Shown: piece after piece, positions 1 through 5,552 of the stretch
How the letters are laid out: each line of letters starts with the position of its first letter
How positions within the stretch are numbered: position 1 is the stretch's first letter
Origin: an uncultured Bacilli bacterium
GTDB lineage: Bacteria; Bacillota_I; Bacilli_A; RF39; UBA660
Assembly: GCA_934122215.1 (NCBI GenBank)
Contig: CAKOWF010000006.1
Span: forward strand, 1-38,448
Reading direction: 5' to 3'
DNA: 38,448 nucleotides
Made by a program: the position numbers and the translations under genes
Notes under the pieces: generated by a model
Databases searched by the model: none
What the model was told of the DNA's origin: nothing
The model's input: the letters and a program-made list of their open reading frames with translations, nothing else

Positions 1-76
1 TCTCAGTAGCTCAGCTGGATAGAGCATCGCCCTTCTAAGGCGGGTGTCGGGGGTTCGAATCCCTCCTGGGACACCA
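1..76 (+). tRNA. tRNA-Arg(TCT), first base outside the window
   Basis: The cloverleaf folds completely. The acceptor 5' strand lacks only its first G, which must lie just upstream, and pairs with CTGGGAC before discriminator A and encoded CCA (74-76). The anticodon loop CTTCTAA gives TCT, reading AGA. D and T arms are regular. The gene is the phage attachment target: integration restored its 3' end, so it should still be functional. Confidence 0.95.
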
Positions 77-77
77 T
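63..77. repeat. attL core repeat
   Basis: CTCCTGGGACACCAT, the tRNA-Arg 3' end plus one base, is repeated exactly at 36909-36923. The flanking bases differ (c at 62, a at 36908), which defines a 15-bp crossover core. The integrase gene lies directly inside this end. Confidence 0.92.
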
Positions 78-87
78 ATGAAAATAA

Positions 88-115
88 AAAGTCTTTAATT
101 TAAAGACTTTTTTTA
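88..115. terminator. Bidirectional terminator after tRNA-Arg / integrase
   Basis: A 10-bp perfect stem (88-97 with 101-110) with a 3-nt loop is followed by a T run on the plus strand and preceded by an A run. It can end the tRNA transcript in one direction and the integrase transcript in the other. Confidence 0.85.
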
Positions 116-133
116 TATATTAATATTATAAAT

Positions 134-153
134 ACTCCCAAAAAACTCCCAAA
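134..153. repeat. Putative integrase arm-type site, left end
   Basis: ACTCCCAAAAAACTCCCAAA contains two tandem ACTCCC units 11 bp apart. The same 20-bp sequence with two changes occurs at 36790-36809, inside the other prophage end. Paired repeats flanking the core are what arm-binding sites of a lambda-type tyrosine integrase look like. It abuts the integrase stop codon. Confidence 0.65.
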
Positions 154-1365
154 CTAATTTTTTGTAATTAATTTATCAATATTTTGAGCTAGTTCTTTTT
201 TATTTTCTTCATAAAAAGTTGCATAATATTTTTCTGTTGTTTCTTTTTTAGTATGTCTTAATCTTGATTGAACTTCTTCTAATGAATAACCGTTACTTAA
301 TAAGAATGTACCATGTGAACTTCTCATATCTTTAAATCTTGTATGATCTAATCCAGCTGCATCTACAAAGTAATTAAATTGTTTTCGTAAATATTCTAAT
401 GAATATACATTTATGTCTTTTTTTGATTCTGGATTACAAAAAATATAATCATCATCATCATATAAATATCCTAATTTATTCATATATTTAATATAATAAA
501 AAACTGCTTCAAAAACTTTTTTACCTAAAAATATTGTACCTAAAGATTCTTCTGTTTTACCATTGCTTAAAATATATCCATTTGAGGAATAGTAAATTGT
601 TTTATCTATAGTTAATTTAATAGTATCAATATCTATATAATCATGTTTGTTTATATCGAAATCAAAGTCTTTTAATTTAATAGCTAATAATTCACCAATT
701 CGAAATCCACAGAAAAAACATAACATTACAATAGCATATATTCTTAATTTAATTTCTTCAGATTTATATTTATCATTTTTAATAGTATCTAATAGTTTAT
801 ATATTTCATCTACTGTTCTATATTCTATTTGTTTTTTTGGAATTTTATAATTTTTCACTGGGAGACAAGGATTTATAACTAAAACATGTTTGTGAATTAT
901 TAAATAATTAAAATATGCTGATAATTGTTTATGTAAAGTATTTTTTGTTTGAATACTTAAATTTTTATTATCTAATTCTTTATGCCAATTTAAAATTTCA
1001 TTTTCATTAATTTTTTCTAATCTTTTTCCTTTGAAGAATGGTAAAATATGATTATTAAATCTACATTTTTTCTTTTTTATAGTTTCTTCTTTAGCAGTAT
1101 TAGATAAAATACACCAATCATAATATTCATTTAAACAATCCTCAAATTTTGAGATATTTGTTATTACATTTTTACAATTTCTTTTAATATCTTCATTAGT
1201 TAATAACAAACGTGCTTCTTTTTCACTTAAAATACCAGTTTTAGTAGTCCTAACTCGTTTTCCTAAAGCATCATATCCAAGTGATAAATCAATCGCATAT
1301 GTGCCATTTGCCTTATGTTTATAAATATTATTATATTTAGTTTTTTCATATATTTTTAAATTCAT
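154..1365 (-). CDS. int: Tyrosine integrase (phage integration/excision)
   Basis: This 403-residue protein should catalyse recombination between attP and the tRNA-Arg attB. The N-terminal ~60 residues resemble an arm-site-binding domain (NGTYAIDLSLGYDALGKRVR). A SAM-like core-binding domain follows at about 65-165 and the catalytic domain after that. Visible catalytic elements are the Arg in CGFRIGELLAI, the Arg in KDMRSSHGTFLL (the usual HxxR histidine is Lys here), the His in RLRHTKKETTEKYY and the C-terminal Tyr. The start ATG at 1365 has an AAGGAG site about 10 nt upstream. It reads toward attL, the normal position for an integrase. A TATACT -10-like element (plus 1405-1410) lies upstream, overlapping a divergent sRNA promoter. 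Confidence 0.95.
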   Translation of the reverse strand: MNLKIYEKTKYNNIYKHKANGTYAIDLSLGYDALGKRVRTTKTGILSEKEARLLLTNEDIKRNCKNVITNISKFEDCLNEYYDWCILSNTAKEETIKKKKCRFNNHILPFFKGKRLEKINENEILNWHKELDNKNLSIQTKNTLHKQLSAYFNYLIIHKHVLVINPCLPVKNYKIPKKQIEYRTVDEIYKLLDTIKNDKYKSEEIKLRIYAIVMLCFFCGFRIGELLAIKLKDFDFDINKHDYIDIDTIKLTIDKTIYYSSNGYILSNGKTEESLGTIFLGKKVFEAVFYYIKYMNKLGYLYDDDDYIFCNPESKKDINVYSLEYLRKQFNYFVDAAGLDHTRFKDMRSSHGTFLLSNGYSLEEVQSRLRHTKKETTEKYYATFYEENKKELAQNIDKLITKN

Positions 1366-1383
1366 TTAAAATCACTCCTTTTA

Positions 1384-1412
1384 TTGCTAAAAATAATAAA
1401 ATTTAGTATAAT
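1384..1412 (+). promoter_or_regulatory. Predicted promoter of the 1419-1509 sRNA
   Basis: TTGCTA (1384-1389), a 17-bp spacer and TATAAT (1407-1412) point rightward, with a start expected near 1418-1420. The -10 overlaps a minus-strand TATACT (plus 1405-1410) that could serve the integrase. The two transcripts may therefore compete or be co-regulated from one site. Confidence 0.6.
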
Positions 1413-1418
1413 TAGAGT

Positions 1419-1509
1419 ACACAAAAAAAGTTTTTAAGATTGACGTCTAAAATTTATTTGTGTACACATTATTGTGTTGATCTACTGTTCCAGCAGTAGG
1501 TCTTTTTTT
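1419..1509 (+). ncRNA. Predicted trans-acting antisense sRNA of the prophage
   Basis: Seen directly: a plus-strand promoter ends at 1412, an intrinsic terminator lies at 1479-1509, and no plus-strand reading frame lies between them, while both flanking genes are on the minus strand. A 9-bp inverted repeat, GTACACAAA (1417-1425) with TTTGTGTAC (1457-1465), encloses a 31-nt loop; if transcription starts near 1419 most of this stem is in the RNA. The loop holds TTTTTAAGATTGACGTCT (1431-1448), the exact complement of 18 nt immediately upstream of the Shine-Dalgarno of the genes at 3095 and 3813, and complementary with one G-U pair to that of the gene at 3608. Inference: the RNA base-pairs with these leaders and blocks ribosome binding. 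It would also be antisense to any lysogeny-operon transcript reading through into int. I know of no described relative, but no search was done. Confidence 0.65.
1479..1509 (+). terminator. Intrinsic terminator of the sRNA
   Basis: GATCTACTG (1479-1487) pairs with CAGTAGGTC (1494-1502), nine pairs including one G-T, around a 6-nt loop, followed by seven T (1503-1509). There is no T run in the opposite direction, so this terminator only makes sense for a plus-strand transcript, although both neighbouring genes are on the minus strand. Confidence 0.85.
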
Positions 1510-1723
1510 AATGAAATATGTCACCAGATTTAATATCTTTAAGAAGTTTTTCTTTTTCAACAATTATGTATTCAAGACAATTTATACTATTTTGATAACT
1601 TTTTATTTCTTCTTGATCTGATATTTTTGACATTTCCTCCTTCAGTTTTAAAATTTCTTTTTTATATATTTCTATATTTTTATTTTCATTTATAACTAAT
1701 TGTTCTAAAAAATTAGAATTCAT
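1508..1723 (-). CDS. Small coiled-coil protein, lysogeny operon
   Basis: This 71-residue hydrophilic protein is almost entirely predicted helix, with a heptad-like pattern through residues 12-65 and no membrane segment. ATG 1723 has AGGAG about 8 nt upstream. It lies 15 bp after the membrane-protein gene at 1739-2098 in the same direction, so it is probably expressed with the repressor in the lysogen. I do not recognise the family. A role in superinfection exclusion with its membrane neighbour is possible but only inferred from position. Confidence 0.75.
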   Translation of the reverse strand: MNSNFLEQLVINENKNIEIYKKEILKLKEEMSKISDQEEIKSYQNSINCLEYIIVEKEKLLKDIKSGDIFH

Positions 1724-1738
1724 TTTGTCATCTCCTAT

Positions 1739-2098
1739 TTATTTTAAATAATCAGAAAAAATAGAAAATATTTCATTTTCAAATATTCTTCGATTAAATG
1801 TAAGCTTGCAAAATATGCAGCTCAAAGTAAAACTTAATAAAGTTATATAGAAACTGATTGTTCTATAAAAAAATATAAACATTAATATTACTACCAAAAT
1901 ATAAAAAATAATTATTTTATTATGCTTAATTTTTAATAATTTAAGTGGCTGATCACTAATAAATTCATTTTTTGAATTTATAAAGTCTGGAATATAAACG
2001 TATTTTATAGCAAAAATCATATACCATCTTTTCATAAAAAATTTGAACAATAATAAAAATTGCACAATAATTATTATAAATAAAATTATTGGTTTCAT
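1739..2098 (-). CDS. Small membrane protein, lysogeny operon
   Basis: The 119-residue product has a hydrophobic N-terminal segment (about residues 2-20) and a hairpin of two hydrophobic stretches at about 62-95. The short basic loops suggest an integral membrane protein. ATG 2098 is preceded by AAGGAG at good spacing. It sits between the repressor and integrase genes, where temperate phages often carry exclusion or lysogenic-conversion proteins. No family is recognised. Confidence 0.75.
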   Translation of the reverse strand: MKPIILFIIIIVQFLLLFKFFMKRWYMIFAIKYVYIPDFINSKNEFISDQPLKLLKIKHNKIIIFYILVVILMFIFFYRTISFYITLLSFTLSCIFCKLTFNRRIFENEIFSIFSDYLK

Positions 2099-2154
2099 AA
2101 AACATACTCCTTTCCAAAATATTTATATTAAAAATATCTAATACGAGCATATTT

Positions 2155-2253
2155 TTAACCAATGTTAATATAAATTATTATTTTTCCATTTTTCTTAACT
2201 AATATATAATTAAGAGTTTCATTTCTAAAATTTACATATTTCATTTCAAACAT
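2155..2253 (-). CDS. Possible 32-residue peptide
   Basis: The frame starts at ATG 2253 after a good AAGGAAGTG site and ends at TAA 2155, in the gap between the repressor and the membrane-protein gene. The product begins MFEMKYVNFRNETL and has a beta-strand-like pattern. The ribosome binding site and gap-filling position are the main support. Function unknown. Confidence 0.4.
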   Translation of the reverse strand: MFEMKYVNFRNETLNYILVKKNGKIIIYINIG

Positions 2254-2345
2254 AAATTACACTTCCTTATGAATAAATACTACAAAATTTATGTGTAAAA
2301 TTCAATAGTTTATGTCTGAATGACTGTTTCATATGTCTGAATCGA

Positions 2346-2705
2346 CTATTTTTCACTTTTATTGTCATCACTAAGAATTTTTTCTTTTATTAAAAACTGA
2401 TTTAATTCTAACATATCTTTATCTGTTATTTTTCCATTTTTTGATAATGTTACTTCTATGTCACCAAAATTAACAACTTTTTTATCATTATTTTTATCTC
2501 TTAAATCTCTTCCAAATAAATCTTCAATTGGAACATGTAATATTTCTGAAATTTTCAATGCATCTTCCATAATAGGAGAACGAATCCCACTTTCCCATTT
2601 TCCCACAGTTGAATAATCTTTATTGAAAAGATTTGCCATTTGTTCTTGTGTCAATCCTTTTTGCTCCCGTATAAATTTTATATTTGTAGAAAAATAATTT
2701 TGCAT
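2346..2705 (-). CDS. CI-like phage repressor (XRE family HTH)
   Basis: The 119-residue protein has a classic XRE helix-turn-helix at about residues 8-62 (IREQKGLTQEQMANLFNKD, then STVGKWESGIRSP). A short C-terminal region may be for dimerisation. There is no LexA-type Ser/Lys peptidase domain, so RecA-stimulated self-cleavage is unlikely and induction must work another way. ATG 2705 is preceded by AGGAGGATATC. It is divergent from the Cro-like gene across a 132-bp region carrying palindromes. It should maintain lysogeny by binding there. Confidence 0.9.
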   Translation of the reverse strand: MQNYFSTNIKFIREQKGLTQEQMANLFNKDYSTVGKWESGIRSPIMEDALKISEILHVPIEDLFGRDLRDKNNDKKVVNFGDIEVTLSKNGKITDKDMLELNQFLIKEKILSDDNKSEK

Positions 2706-2763
2706 GATATCCTCCTTTCTATCCTTATTTTACTATAAAATATAAAAAAAAACAATAAAATTG

Positions 2764-2776
2764 TGACAAATTGTCA
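2764..2776. promoter_or_regulatory. Palindromic operator 1 of the lysogeny switch
   Basis: TGACAAATTGTCA is a perfect 13-bp dyad centred on one A, just upstream of the rightward -35 box. It shares GACAA/TTGTC half-sites with the second operator at 2791-2807. It is positioned to control both divergent promoters. Confidence 0.7.
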
Positions 2777-2784
2777 AAAAGTTA

Positions 2785-2813
2785 TTGACACAAGACAATT
2801 TGTCTTGTATAAT
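2785..2813 (+). promoter_or_regulatory. Early rightward promoter with embedded operator 2
   Basis: TTGACA (2785-2790), exactly 17 bp, then TATAAT (2808-2813): a consensus vegetative promoter for the Cro-like gene and early operon. The whole spacer, CAAGACAATTTGTCTTG (2791-2807), is a perfect palindrome centred on one T. Repressor bound here would directly exclude RNA polymerase. Confidence 0.88.
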
Positions 2814-2837
2814 TAAATCAAGAATTGAGGTGATATG

Positions 2838-3062
2838 ATGCTGGAAAGTTCAAAAATTTTGAAAAGTATGAGAGCAAAAAAAGGTTATGATTTATGTGAT
2901 ATGCAAAATATACTGCCATTTCATAGGGAAACCTATAGAAGATACGAAAATAATCCATTAAAAGTTGATGCAAATATTTTATTTAATATTGTAGAAGTTT
3001 TAGATGGTAATTTAGATGAGCTTTTTTATGCACTTAAACAAGACTATTTGTCACATAAATAA
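2838..3062 (+). CDS. Cro-like small HTH regulator
   Basis: This is the first gene after the early promoter. The product of about 74 residues has an XRE/Cro-type fold: a helix around KILKSMRAKKGYDLCDMQ, a recognition segment FHRETYRRYENNP and a dimerising C-terminal helix. GAGGTGAT ends just before 2835. ATG 2838 gives better spacing (7 nt) than ATG 2835 (4 nt). It probably binds the same GACAA/TTGTC operators and favours the lytic state. A third degenerate operator-like site lies in its 3' end (3039-3055). Confidence 0.85.
   Translation: MLESSKILKSMRAKKGYDLCDMQNILPFHRETYRRYENNPLKVDANILFNIVEVLDGNLDELFYALKQDYLSHK
3039..3055. promoter_or_regulatory. Degenerate third operator-like site
   Basis: CAAGACTATTTGTCACA matches most positions of the operator CAAGACAATTTGTCTTG. 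It lies within the end of the Cro-like gene, about 250 bp from operators 1 and 2. It could be an auxiliary repressor site or chance. Confidence 0.35.
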
Positions 3063-3066
3063 AACA

Positions 3067-3088
3067 AGACGTCAATCTTAAAAAGGAG
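3067..3088 (+). promoter_or_regulatory. sRNA target leader, copy 1
   Basis: AGACGTCAATCTTAAAAA (3067-3084) runs directly into the Shine-Dalgarno GGAG (3085-3088) of the gene at 3095. It is the exact complement of the predicted sRNA loop at 1431-1448. Pairing would sequester the ribosome binding site. Confidence 0.65.
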
Positions 3089-3094
3089 AATTTT

Positions 3095-3262
3095 ATGGAA
3101 GAAAAAAATCGAGGTATATTTCAAGCAAGTGAAAAAGAATTACAAGTTAGTACGATTTATTTATTATGGGATTTAAAAAAAATAACTAAACAAATTTTAG
3201 TTATTCAATTAATAATCCTGATATCAATCCTAATCCAAATGATATTAACGACATTATTATAG
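3095..3262 (+). CDS. Small C-tail-anchored membrane protein (55 aa)
   Basis: The polar N-terminal part (about residues 1-33, MEEKNRGIFQASEKEL...) is followed by an uninterrupted hydrophobic tail to the C terminus (about 34-55), so a C-terminally anchored protein facing the cytoplasm is expected. ATG 3095 follows GGAG by 6 nt and the repeated leader at 3067. The last 62 bp overlap, tail to tail, the minus-strand gene ending at 3201, which also encodes a C-terminal membrane segment there. Early position suggests a host-takeover or immunity role. No family is recognised. Confidence 0.7.
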   Translation: MEEKNRGIFQASEKELQVSTIYLLWDLKKITKQILVIQLIILISILIQMILTTLL

Positions 3263-3518
3263 GAAATAAATATTTATCAAAGTTGATTTTGAAATTATTT
3301 TTGAAAAAAAATTTACCTTTATTAGTTAATGAATATTTAAAGCAAGTTATATCATGATAAGAAATTTTTATACAGTTTGTTTCTAAAAGTGATTCAATAG
3401 CTTTATCTACTTTATCTGTGTCATTACATTTTAAGGCGCAAGCAATAGTAAAGGTAGTTTGCTCATTATCATTTTTAATAAAATATTTTAAAACTTCTTT
3501 TGAAAATTTATCTAACAT
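3201..3518 (-). CDS. Membrane-anchored winged-helix-like protein
   Basis: With ATG 3518, which follows AAGGAG, the product is 105 residues. Residues 1-75 (FSKEVLKYFIKNDNEQTT, AIESLLETNCIKI, YSLTNKGKFFFK) read like a winged helix: three helices, then a beta wing ending in an LTNKGK motif. Residues ~83-103 form one membrane segment. It runs against the early operon and has its own promoter (3543-3571). It could be a membrane-tethered regulator, active in the lysogen when the early operon is off. The convergent overlap with 3095-3262 means the two transcripts are antisense to each other. Confidence 0.72.
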   Translation of the reverse strand: MLDKFSKEVLKYFIKNDNEQTTFTIACALKCNDTDKVDKAIESLLETNCIKISYHDITCFKYSLTNKGKFFFKNNFKINFDKYLFPIIMSLISFGLGLISGLLIE

Positions 3519-3542
3519 TAAAGTATACTCCTTTCTATAGAA

Positions 3543-3571
3543 ATTATAGTACAAGGAGAAAAATAACACAA
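3543..3571 (-). promoter_or_regulatory. Promoter of the 3201-3518 gene
   Basis: On the minus strand TTGTGT (plus 3566-3571), a 17-bp spacer and TATAAT (plus 3543-3548) form a good vegetative promoter. It places the transcript start near 3536, just ahead of the AAGGAG and ATG at 3518. Confidence 0.7.
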
Positions 3572-3577
3572 TAAAAA

Positions 3578-3601
3578 AGGCGTCAATCTTAAAAAAGGGA
3601 G
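3578..3601 (+). promoter_or_regulatory. sRNA target leader, copy 2
   Basis: AGGCGTCAATCTTAAAAA (3578-3595) is followed by A and GGGAG (3597-3601) ahead of ATG 3608. It differs from copies 1 and 3 by one A to G change, which still allows a G-U pair with the sRNA loop at 1431-1448. A change that preserves pairing supports an RNA-level function. Confidence 0.6.
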
Positions 3602-3607
3602 AAATAA

Positions 3608-3757
3608 ATGATAGAAGAAGAAAATTATAAAAAAATTCAATATCGCATAAATGAGGTAGAAGAAGAAATAAGAAGATTAGGAACTATTTTAAAGATTGTA
3701 ATGTTAATTCTAGGAATTTTATCAAATATAGTGATATCAGTCGTATTAAGCAAATGA
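3608..3757 (+). CDS. Small coiled-coil/membrane protein (49 aa)
   Basis: The charged amphipathic helix at residues 3-24 (EEENYKKIQYRINEVEEEI) is followed by a hydrophobic segment at about 26-47. The shape, a cytoplasmic coiled coil with a C-terminal anchor, resembles that of the 3095 gene without obvious sequence identity. GGGAG lies 6 nt before the ATG. It is the second gene with the repeated sRNA-complementary leader. Too short for most gene finders. Function unknown. Confidence 0.65.
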   Translation: MIEEENYKKIQYRINEVEEEIRRLGTILKIVMLILGILSNIVISVVLSK

Positions 3758-3785
3758 TAATTTGTCGAATATATGCACGAATAAT

Positions 3786-3807
3786 AGACGTCAATCTTAA
3801 AAAGGAG
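3786..3807 (+). promoter_or_regulatory. sRNA target leader, copy 3
   Basis: AGACGTCAATCTTAAAAA (3786-3803) runs into GGAG (3804-3807) before ATG 3813 and is identical to copy 1. The preceding T also pairs with the sRNA, giving 19 contiguous pairs. A loosely similar CAC-n-AATAA string precedes all four occurrences of the motif, including the one on the minus strand ahead of int. Confidence 0.65.
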
Positions 3808-3812
3808 AATTT

Positions 3813-3977
3813 ATGGAGGAATTAATAAATATTTTAGAGGATTATCTATCAGAAATGAGTGATTCATTTAATAAATTAAAAAATAGTCTCGAAAAAGTAA
3901 TGATTTTATCAAAAATTAATGAGTTAGTTTTTTGGCTAGAAATGTATAAAGAAAAAACAATTCAAAATGACTTGTAA
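3813..3977 (+). CDS. Small helical protein (54 aa)
   Basis: Begins MEELINILEDYLSEMSD and is predicted fully helical and soluble, with a leucine/isoleucine heptad through about residue 45. GGAG is 5 nt before the ATG. It is the third gene preceded by the repeated leader complementary to the predicted sRNA. It lies 12 bp before the excisionase-like gene, so sRNA pairing here could also affect downstream expression through coupling. Function unknown. Confidence 0.6.
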   Translation: MEELINILEDYLSEMSDSFNKLKNSLEKVMILSKINELVFWLEMYKEKTIQNDL

Positions 3978-3989
3978 AAGGAGGATTAT

Positions 3990-4199
3990 ATGGAAAAACT
4001 TTATTACACAGTAAAAGAAGTAGCAGTTCTTTTAGGAGGTACAGAAGAAAGAACTGCTAAAGCTTATGAAGTAATTAAAAAATTAAATGCTGAAATAAAA
4101 GAATTATACAAAGGTAGACCAGCTAATGAACAACCTATTTTATTAGCTGGAAGAGTAAATAAAGAATATTTTAATAAAAGAATAAAATTGGAGGTTTAA
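3990..4199 (+). CDS. Excisionase-like small winged-helix DNA-binding protein
   Basis: The 69-residue product starts YYTVKEVAVLLGG, continues AYEVIKKLNAEIKELYKGRP and ends AGRVNKEYFNKR. This is the pattern of small MerR-like/excisionase proteins of Gram-positive mobile elements: helix-turn-helix, long helix, then a 'grip' strand with GRV..KYF. It probably bends DNA at the attachment sites for excision or regulates early promoters. AAGGAGG precedes ATG 3990. Confidence 0.75.
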   Translation: MEKLYYTVKEVAVLLGGTEERTAKAYEVIKKLNAEIKELYKGRPANEQPILLAGRVNKEYFNKRIKLEV

Positions 4200-4200
4200 T

Positions 4201-4344
4201 ATGAAAGAATTATTAAAAAGTAAAGGAATTATACTATTTCTACTATTTATGATCTTAATAGCTAATATACAAGAACAAAGTATAAAAAAAGACTCATCTA
4301 CCATAGCAAGCGAAATGAGTCAAATGAGCAATGTAAATAATTAA
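4201..4344 (+). CDS. Small membrane or secreted peptide (47 aa)
   Basis: The N-terminal KELLKSKG is followed by a hydrophobic core (about residues 9-22) and a polar Ser/Met-rich tail, so it is either a single-pass membrane protein or has a signal anchor. ATG 4201 lies 1 bp after the previous stop. GGAGG (4190-4194) in the end of the previous gene gives proper spacing. Function unknown. Confidence 0.6.
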   Translation: MKELLKSKGIILFLLFMILIANIQEQSIKKDSSTIASEMSQMSNVNN

Positions 4345-4398
4345 TTTACTTGTTTAATATATCAAAAATAAAAGAATATGTCAATAGGAGGTAAACAA

Positions 4399-4854
4399 AT
4401 GAATAATTGTTGTAAAGAATTAAGATTAAGAAGTCATAAATATAAAAAATATTTGTATTGTGCTAAAAGAAAAGAAAATATAAATTTTGAAGATTGTAAA
4501 TGTTGTAAATTAAAAAAATATAAAAATTATACTAAAAAAATAACTGTAATATCAAATGAAAGCATTATGCCTGAAAAAGTAATTATAAATTCAAATGGAG
4601 CGATAATAATAGGTTTTAATCATAGTATACCAGGATATCATAAACATCACGTATTTGAGGGTAAAAATAGAAATAATAGTGAAAAATACGGTCTATATAT
4701 ATGGTTAAAATGGAGTGATCATGTATTAAATGATAATTCAATTCATTGTAATCCAGAAATAACTAAAAAATTACATAAAATAGCTCAAAAAGAATTTGAA
4801 AAAAAGTATGATGAATTAGATTTTTTAAAAATATTTGGGAGGAACTTCTTATAA
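4399..4854 (+). CDS. HNH/Ref-like nuclease
   Basis: From ATG 4399 (preceded by AGGAGG; the upstream ATG at 4378 has no site) the protein is 151 residues. An N-terminal Cys cluster (NNCCKE, CAKRKE, CKCCK) suggests zinc binding. The C-terminal part carries HKHHVFEGKNRNNSEKYGL, a W-S-D-H segment, then H and FLKIFGRNFL, the layout of phage Ref/DUF968-type recombination-associated HNH nucleases. It probably acts on recombination or replication intermediates. It overlaps the initiator start by one base. Confidence 0.6.
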   Translation: MNNCCKELRLRSHKYKKYLYCAKRKENINFEDCKCCKLKKYKNYTKKITVISNESIMPEKVIINSNGAIIIGFNHSIPGYHKHHVFEGKNRNNSEKYGLYIWLKWSDHVLNDNSIHCNPEITKKLHKIAQKEFEKKYDELDFLKIFGRNFL

Positions 4855-5552
4855 TGGAAAATATCATAAATAATGCAAAACCTAACTATTATTCTATCAT
4901 GCCAGCAAGCGTTAGATACAATGATTCTTTAACGTCAACGGAGAAACTACTTTATAGTGAGATTACATCATTGTGTGATATGACTGGTGCGTGTTGGGCA
5001 GCAAATAGTTATTTTGCAAAATTATTCAATAAAACTGAAGAAACTATATCAAGAAATATAAAGAATTTAGAGAAAAAAGAACTTATCAGAATTATTTATA
5101 AAAAACGTGGTAGTCAAATAATTGAAAGAGGAATATCAATTGTAAATTTAACTGCAAATAGCAATTTCACCATTGACAAAAATATCAATGGTACCATTGA
5201 CGAAAATATCAACGGTACCATTGACAAAAATGTCAAAGAGAACAATATATATATTAACAATAAAGAAAATATTAATAATATAAATATTATTAATACAAAA
5301 GAAAGAAAAAAATTCGGTGAATTTAAGAATGTTTTACTTACTGAAGATGAACTAGAAAAACTAAAAAAAAGATTTCCTGATTATTTAGAAAAAATAGAAC
5401 ACTTATCTAGCTATATTGAATCCTCTGGAAAAAAATATAAAAGTCATTATGCAACAATTTTATGTTGGTCTAGACCTAAAGATTCTCAAAAAAGTAATTG
5501 CCAACAAAAAAGTAATTTTCAAACAATGATGGATGTGATTGATTCACTATGA
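4854..5552 (+). CDS. Replication initiator with winged-helix domain
   Basis: The N-terminal ~100 residues (YYSIMPASVRYNDSLTSTEKLLYSEITSL, ANSYFAKLFNKTEETISRNIKNLEKKELI) match the helix-turn-helix domain common to Gram-positive phage replication initiators. Residues 105-130 contain three 8-residue repeats (TIDKNING type) encoded by DNA iterons. The C-terminal domain (about 160-232) ends SNFQTMMDVIDSL and may contact the helicase loader. Next come the loader-like gene (ATGA overlap) and a recombinase, a replication module. It probably binds its own gene to open the origin, as lambda O does. Confidence 0.82.
   Translation: MENIINNAKPNYYSIMPASVRYNDSLTSTEKLLYSEITSLCDMTGACWAANSYFAKLFNKTEETISRNIKNLEKKELIRIIYKKRGSQIIERGISIVNLTANSNFTIDKNINGTIDENINGTIDKNVKENNIYINNKENINNINIINTKERKKFGEFKNVLLTEDELEKLKKRFPDYLEKIEHLSSYIESSGKKYKSHYATILCWSRPKDSQKSNCQQKSNFQTMMDVIDSL
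5169..5240. repeat. Origin iterons inside the initiator gene
   Basis: Three consecutive 24-bp direct repeats (5169-5192, 5193-5216, 5217-5240). The first contains ACCATTGA ... TCAATGGT, a perfect 8-bp dyad around 8 bp. The second is nearly the same and the third is diverged on its right arm. The period equals 8 codons, so the frame is kept. Such repeats are the usual binding sites for the initiator encoded around them. Confidence 0.78.
5241..5310. other. A+T-rich DNA-unwinding stretch next to the iterons
   Basis: Immediately right of the iterons about 70 bp are almost only A and T (runs such as atatatatatta and aatattaataatataaat), still within the initiator frame as Asn/Ile/Lys codons. Iterons followed by such a stretch form the standard plan of a theta-type phage origin. 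Confidence 0.6.

Noticed and set aside
647..850. 67-codon plus-strand frame opposite the integrase
   Set aside because: Shadow of the integrase coding sequence; no ribosome site; the integrase frame is clearly real.
3067..3807. The three repeated leaders as recombination or transcription-factor sites
   Set aside because: Not excluded, but the copies sit flush with Shine-Dalgarno sequences and lack promoters of their own. The inverted fourth copy lies in a promoter-terminator unit, so RNA pairing explains more of the data.
5169..5240. CRISPR-like array
   Set aside because: The repeats are contiguous without spacers, in frame within a replication gene; they are iterons. No CRISPR array or cas gene is seen in the window.
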